64,000 bases of DNA from Eubacteriaceae bacterium Marseille-Q4139 (GTDB lineage Bacteria > Bacillota > Clostridia > Lachnospirales > Lachnospiraceae). Numbering within the stretch: the first letter of the stretch is position 1; the number at the start of each line of letters is the position of its first letter. The translations under genes and the position numbers were made by a program. The DNA lies in NCBI GenBank assembly GCA_018223415.1, contig JAGTTQ010000001.1:366153-430152 (forward strand), in the 5' to 3' direction. Of this stretch, positions 42,315 through 51,276 are shown piece after piece. Under the pieces are notes generated by a model, which worked only from the letters and a program-made list of their open reading frames with translations, was not told where the DNA came from and made no database searches.

Positions 42315-43168
42315 GCCGTCTTCTCCTCAGCCGTCCCCTGGATCACGATCTTTCCTTCGGCCTTCGCATCATCCATGATAATCTCGCCGACGGACGGAAC
42401 CACAATCGTACCGGAATAGGGGTTTTTGATGCTGTCCACATGCGACGTGATAACGGCGTTTACCTGGGATTTTTCAAAGCACAGATCCGTGTCTTCCATC
42501 TCACAGTCGATCAGCTTTAAGTTTTTGCAGTAACAGAACGGCTGCGTGCCGATGATTTTACAGTTGATGAGCGTCAGGCCGTCGGAATACCAGGCCAGGT
42601 ACTCGCCCTTTACCACGCTGTTTCTCACCGTTACGTTTTCCGAGTGCCAGAAAGCGTCCTTTGTATCCAGAATACAGTCTTCAATATCCACATTTTTCGT
42701 GTACTGGAAAGAGTATTTCCCCTTAAACTCCACATTCCTCAGACGCATGTTTTCCCCGCGCATCAGGAAATACTCGCTCTCCGCCGTACAGCCGTCCATG
42801 GAAAGGTTTTTCACCGACCATCCGAACTCGGCAGACGCGATGTCACAGCCTGCCAGCGCGATATCGCTGCACTCCCTGAGCGCCTTGATTCCGTGGAGCT
42901 TCGTCCCGGAAATCTCCACATGATCGGAATACCACAGCGCGGCTCGGCAGAGGGGCGTAAGCTCCGAATCCTTCATTTTCAGTCCGTCGTCGTGCCAGAA
43001 GGGATAGCGGAGATTGCAAAAGGCTTTCTCAAGCTCAATGTTCCTGCACTCCTTTAAGGCGCTTTCCCCGTCCGCCGGCCCGTCAAAGGCACAGTTTACC
43101 AGTCTGAGCTCTTCGCTTCCATACAGCGCCCGCTCCATGTCAAAGGTCTGATTTTCGATCAGTTTCAT
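42311..43168 (-). CDS. DUF3737 beta-helix protein
   Basis: 285 residues. Repeating strands with aromatic and Asn/Asp turns (FWHDDGL, WYSDHVEISGT, YSFQYTKNVDIEDC, LAWYSDGLTLINCKI, PFCYCKNLKLIDCE) build a right-handed parallel beta-helix like pectate lyase, though no catalytic set is evident. No signal peptide, so probably cytoplasmic. It overlaps both neighbours by four bases (ATGA on each side), with the upstream aldo/keto reductase and the downstream small protein, so the three are made as one unit. Confidence 0.85.
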   Translation of the reverse strand: MKLIENQTFDMERALYGSEELRLVNCAFDGPADGESALKECRNIELEKAFCNLRYPFWHDDGLKMKDSELTPLCRAALWYSDHVEISGTKLHGIKALRECSDIALAGCDIASAEFGWSVKNLSMDGCTAESEYFLMRGENMRLRNVEFKGKYSFQYTKNVDIEDCILDTKDAFWHSENVTVRNSVVKGEYLAWYSDGLTLINCKIIGTQPFCYCKNLKLIDCEMEDTDLCFEKSQVNAVITSHVDSIKNPYSGTIVVPSVGEIIMDDAKAEGKIVIQGTAEEKTA

Positions 43169-44304
43169 ACCTGGCCTCCCAAAATCTTCGTAAAGTCCGC
43201 CATCATTTCCGAAATTTTAATCTGCTGCGGACAGACGGTCTCACAGCTTCTGCATCCGATGCAGTTGGACGGATGGTGTTCCTTCGGCATGCTTGCCACG
43301 GCCATGGGCGCAAGGAAGCCGCCGCCGGTGATTTTATGTTCATTATAAAGGGCGATTAACTCCGGAACCGGCAGGCCCTTCGGACAGTGGCTCGTGCAGT
43401 AGTGGCATGCCGTACAGGGAAGGCCGCCCTTTCGCGTCTCCTCGTCGGCAAGGCTTACTACCGTGTCAAATTCCGTCTCGTTTAACGGCTTATCCTCTTT
43501 CCAGATTTCGATGTTTTCCTTTAACTGCTCCATGTTCGACATGCCGGAAAGCACCATGGTTACGCCGGGAATGGCCTGAAGGAAACGGAAGGCCCATGCC
43601 GGGACGGATTCCTCCGGCCGCAGGCTCTTAAGCTTCGCTTCCATTTCTGCCGGCGCAGACGCCAGCTTTCCGCCCCGCAGCGGCTCCATGACCCAAACCG
43701 GGATACCGGCGTCCCGGACAAGCTCCACTTTCTCCTTCGCCCCCTGGAAATGCCAGTCCATGTAGTTTAACTGAAGCTGGCAGAATTCCATGTGCTCACC
43801 GTAAGCCTCCAAAAACCGCCGGATCACCGGAACGGAGCCGTGGGCAGAAAAGCCCAGGTGACGGATGCGGCCGTTTTCCTTCTGCTTTAACAGATAGTCC
43901 AGGATTCCGAACTTCGGATCCAGATAGCCGTCGATGTTTCCCTCATAGACATTGTGGAAAAGATAAAAGTCAAAATACGGCGTCTGGCACTTTTCAAGCT
44001 GCGCCTCGAAGATCTCCTCGACTTTTCCCATGTTGGACGGGTCATAGCCTGGGAACTTCGTTGCCAGATAATAGCTCTCCCGCGGGTACCTGGAGAGGAA
44101 TTTTCCGGCCGTCAGCTCCGAGTTTCCATTGTGGTAGCCCCAGGCCGTATCGAAATAGTTGATTCCGCTCTGGTAGGCATAGTCGATCATTTCGGCTGCG
44201 GCCGCCTCATCTACAACAGCGTCGTCACCGTTTTTCACCGGCAGCCGCATCATGCCCAGCCCCAGGCCGGACAGCTTCATTCCCTGAAAATCTCTGTAAA
44301 TCAT
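43165..44304 (-). CDS. Aldo/keto reductase with C-terminal 4Fe-4S cluster region
   Basis: 379 residues. AKR (beta/alpha)8 fold: catalytic Asp-Tyr region FDTAWGYHNGNSE near 50, KFPGYDPSNMGKVEE near 85 and SAHGSVPVI near 155. The C-terminal part has two cysteine clusters, CTACHYCTSHCP near 300 and CIGCRSCETVCP near 355, as in ferredoxin-type AKRs of anaerobes. May receive electrons from ferredoxin. Ribosome binding site GAAAGGAG, and the gene ends in an ATGA overlap with the DUF3737 gene. Confidence 0.9.
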   Translation of the reverse strand: MIYRDFQGMKLSGLGLGMMRLPVKNGDDAVVDEAAAAEMIDYAYQSGINYFDTAWGYHNGNSELTAGKFLSRYPRESYYLATKFPGYDPSNMGKVEEIFEAQLEKCQTPYFDFYLFHNVYEGNIDGYLDPKFGILDYLLKQKENGRIRHLGFSAHGSVPVIRRFLEAYGEHMEFCQLQLNYMDWHFQGAKEKVELVRDAGIPVWVMEPLRGGKLASAPAEMEAKLKSLRPEESVPAWAFRFLQAIPGVTMVLSGMSNMEQLKENIEIWKEDKPLNETEFDTVVSLADEETRKGGLPCTACHYCTSHCPKGLPVPELIALYNEHKITGGGFLAPMAVASMPKEHHPSNCIGCRSCETVCPQQIKISEMMADFTKILGGQV

Positions 44305-44322
44305 GTGATATCTCCTTTCCTC

Positions 44323-45189
44323 TCACAGGCTCGTAAGCACCGGGTTCTCCATATAATCATACACCCGCTGCACTTCGCTTGGCTTCCTCGGATCAAGCAT
44401 CTGCGGGCGTCCCAGATCGAGGGCCGCAATCCGCTTCATTTCCTCATTCTCCAGCTTAAAGTCCCATATATCCAGGTTCTCTTCCATGCGCGCCCTGTGG
44501 ATGGTCTTCGGAAGGACGCTGATGCCCCGCTCGATGTTCCAGCGCAGGATCACCTGGGCCGCGGTCTTTCCATGGGCGGCCGCAATCTCGCCAAGCACCG
44601 GATTCGTGAACATCCCGTTCATGCCTTCGGCAAACGGCGCCCATGCCTGGGGCGTGATGCCGTACTCCTTTAAAATGGAAAGCTCTTCCTCCCTCTGGTA
44701 AAAGGGATGGAGTTCCATCTGGTTGACGGCCGGGATCACCCGGACATTTCTGCAAAGATCGATGATCCGGTCCGGCAGAAAATTGCTGACGCCGATGGCG
44801 CGGATCCGCCCGGCTTCATAGAGCTCTTCCATGGCTCTCCAGCTTCCGTAATAATCGCCGAAAGGCATATGGATCAGATACAGATCCAGATATTCCAGGC
44901 CCAGCTTTTCCAGAGATTCCTCAAAAGCGGTCTTTGTCCTCTCATAGCCCATCTGGTGAATGTAGGCCTTTGTGGTTACAAAAAGCTCTTTCCGGGGAAT
45001 TCCGGAATGGCGGATGGCCCGCCCCACGGCTTCCTCGTTTTCATAGGAGCTCGCCGTATCAATCAGGCGGTAGCCGACGTCTATGGCCTCAGCCACCGCA
45101 TGTTCACATGTCTTAGGATCCGTTACCTGGAAAACGCCGAAGCCCTCCAGGGGCATTTCTACTCCATTGTTCAGACGAACCGTCTCCAT
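44323..45189 (-). CDS. Aldo/keto reductase (2,5-diketogluconate reductase-like)
   Basis: 288 residues from ATG 45189, eight bases after GGAGG. NADPH-dependent carbonyl reductase: LIDTASSYENEEAVGRAI near 45 (catalytic Asp and Tyr), LFVTTKAYI (Lys) near 75, DLYLIHMPFGDYYG (His) near 105, IGVSNFLPDRI near 140 and ISVLPKTIHRARMEENLDI near 230. Cytoplasmic. Upstream of the iron-sulfur AKR with about 18 bases between. Substrate unknown. Confidence 0.92.
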   Translation of the reverse strand: METVRLNNGVEMPLEGFGVFQVTDPKTCEHAVAEAIDVGYRLIDTASSYENEEAVGRAIRHSGIPRKELFVTTKAYIHQMGYERTKTAFEESLEKLGLEYLDLYLIHMPFGDYYGSWRAMEELYEAGRIRAIGVSNFLPDRIIDLCRNVRVIPAVNQMELHPFYQREEELSILKEYGITPQAWAPFAEGMNGMFTNPVLGEIAAAHGKTAAQVILRWNIERGISVLPKTIHRARMEENLDIWDFKLENEEMKRIAALDLGRPQMLDPRKPSEVQRVYDYMENPVLTSL

Positions 45190-45202
45190 AAAAAACGCCT
45201 CC

Positions 45203-45781
45203 TTACTCAAGAGTCAGCGTCGCCGTGACGCCGCCGCTCCCAAGAATCTGATAGAGCTCCTCGCCTGTCAGATCCTGAACCTTTCCAAGTCTCGTGAACG
45301 TCCAGGTATTCGGCGCGTAGTAAATGACAAGCTGGTTCCCCTGATACAGGATCACGTCTCCGGCCTCTGTGGTAATCCGCTCGTCGTTCCGCGGAAGATC
45401 CGTCCCAAGGTTTCCGACCTTCTCCATATTGGCGTAGTCTTCCATCTCAACCGTCAGCGGGCCTTCCTCCAGCAGGGCTTTCAGAGCCTCTGCGGAGCTG
45501 TTGTCACTGAGCTTTACCTTTAAGGTCTCCCCGTTTACTTCTATATTCACCATCATGCTCTCCTCTCCTTCTGCCTCTGTCGTTTCCTCCTGTCTTTCGG
45601 CCGTCCCGGTGCTGGCCTCTGTTCCGGTACTGATCTCCGACCCGATACTGGCCTCTGTCCCGGCCGGGCTTTCCGCTGAGACTGCTTCCTCCGGCATCTG
45701 CCCGGCCGGCACACACCCGCAGGCCAGAAGCGAAAACATGGCTGCACATAAGAAAACTGCGGACTTTTTCACCTGCCTCAT
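45203..45781 (-). CDS. Lipoprotein with a cyclophilin-like domain
   Basis: 192 residues from ATG 45781. Signal ending SLLACGC. A Glu/Thr/Ser-rich linker (about 35-75) leads to a C-terminal domain (MMVNIEVNGETLKVKLSDNSSAEALKALL, then the AGDVILYQGNQLVIYY region) resembling the cyclophilin-like fold of TM1367-type proteins, which is often found alone or next to reductases. Lipid-anchored outside. It is the first gene of the operon with the two aldo/keto reductases; 13 bases separate it from the next gene. Confidence 0.8.
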   Translation of the reverse strand: MRQVKKSAVFLCAAMFSLLACGCVPAGQMPEEAVSAESPAGTEASIGSEISTGTEASTGTAERQEETTEAEGEESMMVNIEVNGETLKVKLSDNSSAEALKALLEEGPLTVEMEDYANMEKVGNLGTDLPRNDERITTEAGDVILYQGNQLVIYYAPNTWTFTRLGKVQDLTGEELYQILGSGGVTATLTLE

Positions 45782-45904
45782 CCTTTCCTTGCTCTGTATG
45801 TTTTTTCTGTCTTTATTATAACGCCGTGCATGCACCATGACAAATGCTTATAATAAATAGGCAGGTATGCTTATTGGCTATGAGCCTGTCAGCTTACCGG
45901 GATA

Positions 45905-46972
45905 TCACCCTGCAAACGCCTCGAGAAGGAAGCTTTCGATCCGGTCAAAGGGAATCAGATCCGTCCTGTCGTACAGATCCACATGGTTCGCCCCAGGGAT
46001 AATCATTAACTCCTTCGCCTCACCGAGACGCTCATAGACGCCTTCCGTCAGGCCGCGGCTCATGGCGTTTTCCCCTGCAAGCATCAGAACCGGCCGCGGA
46101 GAAATGGTCTCCAGATGTTCCAGAAGCTTGTAATTTAAAAACGGCATCTGGCTCGTAGTCGTGAACGCGCCGTCTGCATTGGGATGGTTTCCCCGCTCGA
46201 GGCCGTAATAGGAATAAAACTCGGCGGACATGGGATCCAGCCCCTCCGGCACTGCATTCTGGGGTTCATCCGGATACACCGGAACATACTCCGGCTCTCC
46301 CTGTTCAAAATCAGCCCAGCGCTGCTCGGAAATCTGTTCGAGCAGTGCCGTCCTCTCTTCCGGAGACATGGCATCGCCGTTGCTGCTGATATCCACCAGG
46401 CTCGCCGTCACCACGGCCTTGATTCTCGTGTCCACCTGGGCTGCGGAGAGAGCAAAGCCGCCGCTGCCGCAGATCCCCACGGCGCCGATCTGGTTCCTGT
46501 CCACAAAAGACCACGTTCCCAGATAATCCACGCCTGCACTGAAATCCTCGGTAAAAATTTCCGGGGAAGAGACATGCCTCGGCTCCCCGCCGCTGGTTCC
46601 GTTGAAGGACGGATCAAAGGCCAGCGCCACAAAGCCCCTCTGGGCCAGTGCGTTTGCATAAACCCCAGGCCCCTGCTCTTTCACTCCGCCGTACGGCGCC
46701 CCAATTACCACTGCCGGATATTTTCTGCCTTCCTCCATGTCTTTGGGAAGGTACATGTCTGCCGAAAGCTCGATGCCGTAGCGGTTTTTATAGCGAACCG
46801 GACGGCGCTCCACCTGGCTGCTCAGTTCAAATGTGTATGTATCTTCTGCCCGCATGGTTTCCTCCCTGCCTGTTTCGTTTGCTGCGGCCATAATCCCGGA
46901 CATGCCGCATGCCGTCACTGCCAGCGCGCCTGCTGCCAAAAGTCCTATGATTCTTTTTTTTCTGCTCATCAT
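45905..46972 (-). CDS. Alpha/beta hydrolase lipoprotein
   Basis: About 355 residues from ATG 46972, six bases after AAAGGAG; the longer frame would start beyond the promoter. Lipobox VTAC near residue 18. Alpha/beta-hydrolase fold with PAVVIGAPYGGVKEQG (oxyanion strand), nucleophile elbow GICGSGG near 185 (Ser), an Asp in VLMLAGENAMSR and the final His in IPGANHVDLYD. Similar to XynX- or YdeN-like acyl hydrolases; substrate unknown. Divergent from a LysR regulator with a shared control region, so probably its target. Confidence 0.85.
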   Translation of the reverse strand: MMSRKKRIIGLLAAGALAVTACGMSGIMAAANETGREETMRAEDTYTFELSSQVERRPVRYKNRYGIELSADMYLPKDMEEGRKYPAVVIGAPYGGVKEQGPGVYANALAQRGFVALAFDPSFNGTSGGEPRHVSSPEIFTEDFSAGVDYLGTWSFVDRNQIGAVGICGSGGFALSAAQVDTRIKAVVTASLVDISSNGDAMSPEERTALLEQISEQRWADFEQGEPEYVPVYPDEPQNAVPEGLDPMSAEFYSYYGLERGNHPNADGAFTTTSQMPFLNYKLLEHLETISPRPVLMLAGENAMSRGLTEGVYERLGEAKELMIIPGANHVDLYDRTDLIPFDRIESFLLEAFAG

Positions 46973-47020
46973 GATAATCTCCTTTCCGTTTTTCTCAGGA
47001 GAGCTCTTCCTTATGGCATC

Positions 47021-47049
47021 ATCATAGCACACGTTCATTATCATGTAAA
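47021..47049 (-). promoter_or_regulatory. Promoter of the hydrolase gene
   Basis: Minus strand TTTACA (47049-47044), 17 bases, TATGAT (47026-47021). It overlaps the palindrome at 47046-47061. Confidence 0.6.
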
Positions 47050-47061
47050 ATAGCTATTTTA
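47046..47061. promoter_or_regulatory. Perfect 16-base palindrome between the hydrolase and LysR genes
   Basis: TAAAATAGCTATTTTA. It overlaps the -35 of the hydrolase and lies 16 bases left of the -35 of the LysR promoter. Flanked by direct repeats ATTATCAT (47037-47044 and 47068-47075). Candidate LysR binding site. Confidence 0.6.
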
Positions 47062-47076
47062 AATCCATTATCATAG

Positions 47077-47105
47077 TTGACAGTTATGCTATTCTTTTTT
47101 ATAAT
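47077..47105 (+). promoter_or_regulatory. Promoter of the LysR gene
   Basis: TTGACA, 17 bases, TATAAT, both perfect consensus. Transcription near 47112 excludes an in-frame ATG at 47077. Confidence 0.85.
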
Positions 47106-47139
47106 GACAGTAAATTCCCACCTGTCAGGAGGTACCGCC

Positions 47140-48021
47140 ATGATCGAGATCCGTCTTCTTTCCTATTTTCTGGCCATCGCCAGAGAGCAGAGCATCACAA
47201 GAGCCGCCGAGTCGCTCCACGTAAGCCAGCCCACGCTGTCCAAACAGATGATGGAGCTAGAGGAGCAGCTCGGGAAACAGCTTCTGATACGCGGCAGGAA
47301 GCGCGTCACCCTGACGGAGGACGGGGAATATTTAAGAAAATCTGCCCAGGAGATCATCGCCCTGATGGAAAAAACAGAAAGCTCCTTTCAGGAAAGCGCA
47401 CGCGGTGTTGGCGGAGACATTTATCTCGCCTGCGGCGAGTCGGCGGGAATGGGCTTTCTCGCAGAGGTTTACCACGAACTCCTCACGGACTATCCCGACA
47501 TCCGCCTCCATATCCACAGCGGAGATGCCGACACCATCACGGAACGGCTCGACAAGGGGCTGGCAGACTTAGGCCTCTTCCACGGCCCCATCCAGAACGA
47601 CAAATACGATTTCATCCCGCTGCCCATCCGGGATTCCTTCGGGCTTCTCATGCCTGAGGACTGTCCGCTCGCAGAGAAGGAAGTCATTGACCGCAGGGAG
47701 CTGTCCCGCCTTCCGCTAATTTTCCCCGATCAGCTTTTCCGCAGCGGACGGCAGCTCGACTGGTTCGGGACGCATTATCCGTCCTTTCACATTGCTGCTA
47801 CCTACAATCTTGTTTTCAACGCGGCCTTTCTGGTGGAACAGGGCATCGGATATGCCCTCTGTTTTCACCGTCTGGCAGGGAACAGCACCAGCCGGCCCCT
47901 CGTTTTCCGGCCGATTGTACCGGAGTTAAGCGCCGGCCTCTGTCTTGCAGCCAAGAAGTACCAGGCCTTTTCCCCTGCTGTCAAACTTTTTTTGGAATAT
48001 CTGAGAAGAAAGATCCAATAA
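47140..48021 (+). CDS. LysR-family transcriptional regulator
   Basis: 293 residues from ATG 47140, seven bases after AGGAGG. Winged helix-turn-helix at 5-65 (ITRAAESLHVSQPTLSKQMMELEEQLGKQLL) and an effector-binding domain of periplasmic-binding type (about 95-285, GDIYLACGESAGMGFLAEV). Divergent from the hydrolase gene, which it probably regulates with a cytoplasmic effector. Close relative of the LysR gene at 50383-51276 (similar length, several shared blocks). Confidence 0.92.
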   Translation: MIEIRLLSYFLAIAREQSITRAAESLHVSQPTLSKQMMELEEQLGKQLLIRGRKRVTLTEDGEYLRKSAQEIIALMEKTESSFQESARGVGGDIYLACGESAGMGFLAEVYHELLTDYPDIRLHIHSGDADTITERLDKGLADLGLFHGPIQNDKYDFIPLPIRDSFGLLMPEDCPLAEKEVIDRRELSRLPLIFPDQLFRSGRQLDWFGTHYPSFHIAATYNLVFNAAFLVEQGIGYALCFHRLAGNSTSRPLVFRPIVPELSAGLCLAAKKYQAFSPAVKLFLEYLRRKIQ

Positions 48022-48040
48022 AATCCTCTGTCTGGGCACA

Positions 48041-48094
48041 AAAAAAGGAGCCGCTGCTCCATAGATGATCCTTCACCTATTCTGCACCGGCTCC
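48041..48094 (-). terminator. Terminator of the minus-strand GLUG/small membrane protein unit
   Basis: GGAGCCG (48094-48088) / CGGCTCC (48053-48047) followed by T6 on the minus strand. The convergent LysR gene ends at 48021. Confidence 0.75.
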
Positions 48095-48107
48095 GCTGCT
48101 GGCTCTC

Positions 48108-48500
48108 TTACGCTTTTCTGATCTTTTTCGTAGCAAAAGCACATACAATTAAAGCAATCACCATGACTGCGTAAAGATATGCTCCCATTCCCAGGCTGAT
48201 GCCGCGTCCCGAGGCTTCCATTACAAAAGCCAGGAACATAAAAATCAGCGCTGCATCGCCAATCAAAGTCAGCTTCGGGTGGTTCAGGAGGAAAAACGCC
48301 GCAGTCCACAGGGCGCCGATCACAACCACCGGCAGCGCTCCCACATAGTAGTCCGGCCTTTCCTTTATTGCCTGCATGATGGTCTGGCTCAGGTTGTCTC
48401 TCGTGTACCAGGGAAGGTATAAGCTAACCAGGGCAAGGACGGCCGCCGCAAGGGCAATTTTTACAGTTACAAGCTTCCATGTTTCTTTGATTTTTTCCAT
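48108..48500 (-). CDS. Small four-helix membrane protein, hypothetical
   Basis: About 130 residues from ATG 48500, after GGAGTAA. Four hydrophobic helices (roughly 12-32, 52-72, 80-97, 103-123) and short charged loops; no recognised domain. It lies 32 bases after the GLUG-repeat lipoprotein gene on the same strand and is probably co-transcribed with it. Function unknown. Confidence 0.65.
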   Translation of the reverse strand: MEKIKETWKLVTVKIALAAAVLALVSLYLPWYTRDNLSQTIMQAIKERPDYYVGALPVVVIGALWTAAFFLLNHPKLTLIGDAALIFMFLAFVMEASGRGISLGMGAYLYAVMVIALIVCAFATKKIRKA

Positions 48501-48532
48501 GATCATTTACTCCTTATCTGCTGTTTTCTGCT

Positions 48533-50083
48533 CTACTCCCAGTCAAAGCAGGGGCTTTCGTCTCCTGCCTTCCAGCCGCTTATCTCGTACTCCCGGCCGT
48601 CAAACCGTTCCAGCCACTCCTGCCTGGTCTCGCTTCCGTTGGCCGGCCACCCCTGGAGAACCTCAAGGACGGTTCCGTCCGTAAAGCTTTCCGGCGTGAC
48701 CTTCCAAATGCTGCTTCCCTCCGGCATCTCGGACTGGGTTCCTTCCAAAAAGAAGAGATTGTCGCATTGCTGCCATCTGGCTCCGGCTCCGATTCCCTGG
48801 ATATATGCATTCTCACTCCGGACATCGATACGGCATGCGGCAAAGCTGTTATAGAAATGGGAGTCATATGTATCATAAGCCTGTCCAGCCAAACCGCCCA
48901 CCCGGAAGAATCTGGCTTCCGACTCGCTGCCGAAAAGTTCCCCGGTATTATAGCAGTTCACCATGGCGCTTTTAAAAAACCGTCCCGCTAGGCCGCCGAT
49001 ATCCTGCTCTTCAAATACATATTTGTTTCCGTAATAGCTTTTTACGCCTTCCCAAAGGCCGGAAACCTTTCCTTTATTGAAGCAGTTGGTCATCAGCACC
49101 TCGTAATCCTTGCCGTTGGCATAGCCGACAATGCCGCCGGCCGTCAGGGGGCTTTCCACCTCCGCCGTATTCCAGCATTTGTCAATCCAGGCATTGAACG
49201 CATAGCCGATGACTCCGCCGGCATAGATCTCTCCGCGGACCTTCCCTGTATTATAGCAGCCTGACGCCGCCACGGCCGCAGCATACTGATTCTCATTTCC
49301 CATAAGGCCGATGACTCCGCCCGTATAGAAATCCTGTCCATGGACAGTCCCCTCATTATAACAGTCGGTAATCGTTCCGCTCATCTCACCTACGACCCCG
49401 CCTGTCCAGGATTCGGCTCCGTTTACCTCTCCCAGGTTCCAGCAGCCCGTCAGATTCTTCGCATATCCGGCCACGCCTCCGCAGGATTCCCCGTAAGCAG
49501 TAACCTGGCTGTCACTCCAGCAATTAACAAGCGTACCTCTGCACTCCCCCGCAACGGCTCCGACGTAACCGGCGCCCTGAATCACAGAGTCCTCCACGCC
49601 CAGATTTTGAATGACAGCATCCTTGTCTGTCTCTCCAAAGAGGCCGACGGATTCCTCTCCGTCTGTCACAATGTAAAGTCCGGTAATCATATGCCCGCCG
49701 CCTTCAAAGCTTCCGTTGTAATTTTGAATGGGCACCCAGTTTCCGGCGCTTTCCGAGCAGACAGACGACAAGTCAATGTCTCCCTCCAGAATCCCTTCCA
49801 GGGCCGCTTCTCCCTCGTTGACCCTGTCGCGGAACCGTTCCAGATCCTTTGCATCCTTGATTTTCACCGTCTTGCCTTCTCCCACATGGCTTTTGGATTC
49901 TTCCTCTTCGGCCGCTATGGACGCGTTCTTCGCCTTTTCCTCTTTCATCTGTTCCATCATCCACATGACCCCGTTCTTTTCCGGTTCCGTTTCTGTCGTT
50001 TCTCCGCCGCCGCAGGCGCTAAGAAACGCCGCCATGGAAAACGCCAGGAACACCATCCCTTTTCTGCACATTTTCCTTTTCAT
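48533..50083 (-). CDS. GLUG-repeat lipoprotein
   Basis: 516 residues. Lipobox FLSAC near residue 24; Glu/Lys-rich segment 30-80; then about 12 repeats of GLUG type (GGVAGYAKNLTGCWNLGEVNG, GGVIGLMGN, NTGKVRGEIYAGGVIGYA, AGGIVGYANG and so on), each with a Gly-Gly-x-x-Gly turn and a CYN/CWN start that suggests a repeated beta-helix or beta-roll surface. Surface-anchored binding or adhesive role by analogy. GGGGAG precedes the ATG. Own promoter at 50193-50222. Confidence 0.85.
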   Translation of the reverse strand: MKRKMCRKGMVFLAFSMAAFLSACGGGETTETEPEKNGVMWMMEQMKEEKAKNASIAAEEEESKSHVGEGKTVKIKDAKDLERFRDRVNEGEAALEGILEGDIDLSSVCSESAGNWVPIQNYNGSFEGGGHMITGLYIVTDGEESVGLFGETDKDAVIQNLGVEDSVIQGAGYVGAVAGECRGTLVNCWSDSQVTAYGESCGGVAGYAKNLTGCWNLGEVNGAESWTGGVVGEMSGTITDCYNEGTVHGQDFYTGGVIGLMGNENQYAAAVAASGCYNTGKVRGEIYAGGVIGYAFNAWIDKCWNTAEVESPLTAGGIVGYANGKDYEVLMTNCFNKGKVSGLWEGVKSYYGNKYVFEEQDIGGLAGRFFKSAMVNCYNTGELFGSESEARFFRVGGLAGQAYDTYDSHFYNSFAACRIDVRSENAYIQGIGAGARWQQCDNLFFLEGTQSEMPEGSSIWKVTPESFTDGTVLEVLQGWPANGSETRQEWLERFDGREYEISGWKAGDESPCFDWE

Positions 50084-50192
50084 TCTCTCATCTCCCCTTA
50101 ATCTATTTCAGTTGACACCTTCGCCGCAGGCAAAGGGACAAGCTGTTTCAAAATGCACCAGATTCCCATAAGTCGCATTATAAGCATGATAA

Positions 50193-50222
50193 ATTATATC
50201 TCTAATAATATGATAAAGTCAA
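50193..50222 (-). promoter_or_regulatory. Promoter of the GLUG lipoprotein gene
   Basis: Minus strand TTGACT (50222-50217), 18 bases, TATAAT (50198-50193). Confidence 0.7.
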
Positions 50223-50262
50223 GTCTTCCATCGCCCGAACCGGCGGCATGAGGCGGAATCTA

Positions 50263-50291
50263 TTGCTTTTCCTCTTCATTCCGTGTAAAAT
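50263..50291 (+). promoter_or_regulatory. Promoter of the second LysR gene
   Basis: TTGCTT, 17 bases, TAAAAT; transcription near 50298, about 85 bases before the ATG at 50383. Confidence 0.6.
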
Positions 50292-50382
50292 TTTGTATAG
50301 GAACCTTTGGCTGCCAGGCTCTTTTCGGAACGCTCGAAAAAAGCCGGCCGCCTGAACTCTGCCAAACGAAGGAGGCTCCCCT

Positions 50383-51276
50383 ATGGAATTTCGCGTACTT
50401 CAGTATTTTCTCGCAGCCGCCAGGGAACAAAGTATTTCCGGCGCCGCCGAATATCTCCACCTCTCTCAGCCGACCCTTTCCAGGCAGCTGAAAGAACTGG
50501 AGGAAGAGCTTGGAAAACAGCTTTTTATCCGCGGGAACCGAAGGATCACCCTCACGGAGGAGGGGATGATTTTAAGAAAACGTGCAGAAGAGATCGTGGA
50601 TCTGATGCAGAAAACAGAAAAAGAAATTGCCTTAAACGACGCAGCCATCGCCGGTGACATCTACATTGGGGCCGGAGAAACAGATGCCATCCGCATCCTC
50701 GCCAGAACGGCCCGCAGGCTTCAGGAGAACCATCCCGGGATCCGCCTGCACATTGCCAGCGGCGATTCGGCAGACGTGACGGAAGACCTGGACAAAGGGC
50801 TCATTGATTTCGGCATCCTCTTTGACCCCAGGGATCTTTCCAAATACGATTATTTAAAGCTCCCGCACCAGGACACCTGGGGCGTTCTGATGCGCCGGGA
50901 TTCCCCGCTGGCTGAAAAAACGGCCGTCACCCCAGAAGACCTCTGGGACAAGCCCCTGATCCTCTCAAGGCAGCACCGGGAGGGAAGCGCCCTCTCCATG
51001 TGGCTTTCCAGGCCAGAAGCAGATTTGAACGTCACAGCCACATACAGCCTGCTTTACAATGGTTCCATCCTCGTGGAGGAAGGGATCGGCTATGCCCTTA
51101 CTCTGGATAAGATCATCAACACCTGCGGCAGCAGCCTCTGCTTCCGCCCTTTGAGTCCGCCCCTTACGGCAAATCTCTGTATCGTGTGGAAAAAATATCA
51201 GGTGCTCACAAAAGCAGCCGAGCTGTTTCTGAACACCCTGAACGAAGAAATATCAGCAGGCGGCACAGGCCTTTAG
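50383..51276 (+). CDS. LysR-family transcriptional regulator, paralogue of the 47140 gene
   Basis: 297 residues. Helix-turn-helix at 5-65 (SISGAAEYLHLSQPTLSRQLKELEEELGKQLF) and effector domain 95-290. The DNA-recognition region closely matches the LysR gene at 47140-48021, so the two may bind related sites. AGGAGG seven bases before the ATG. Stop codons of this gene and of the opposing YoaK gene overlap. Targets unknown; the divergently oriented GLUG lipoprotein gene is a candidate. Confidence 0.92.
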   Translation: MEFRVLQYFLAAAREQSISGAAEYLHLSQPTLSRQLKELEEELGKQLFIRGNRRITLTEEGMILRKRAEEIVDLMQKTEKEIALNDAAIAGDIYIGAGETDAIRILARTARRLQENHPGIRLHIASGDSADVTEDLDKGLIDFGILFDPRDLSKYDYLKLPHQDTWGVLMRRDSPLAEKTAVTPEDLWDKPLILSRQHREGSALSMWLSRPEADLNVTATYSLLYNGSILVEEGIGYALTLDKIINTCGSSLCFRPLSPPLTANLCIVWKKYQVLTKAAELFLNTLNEEISAGGTGL

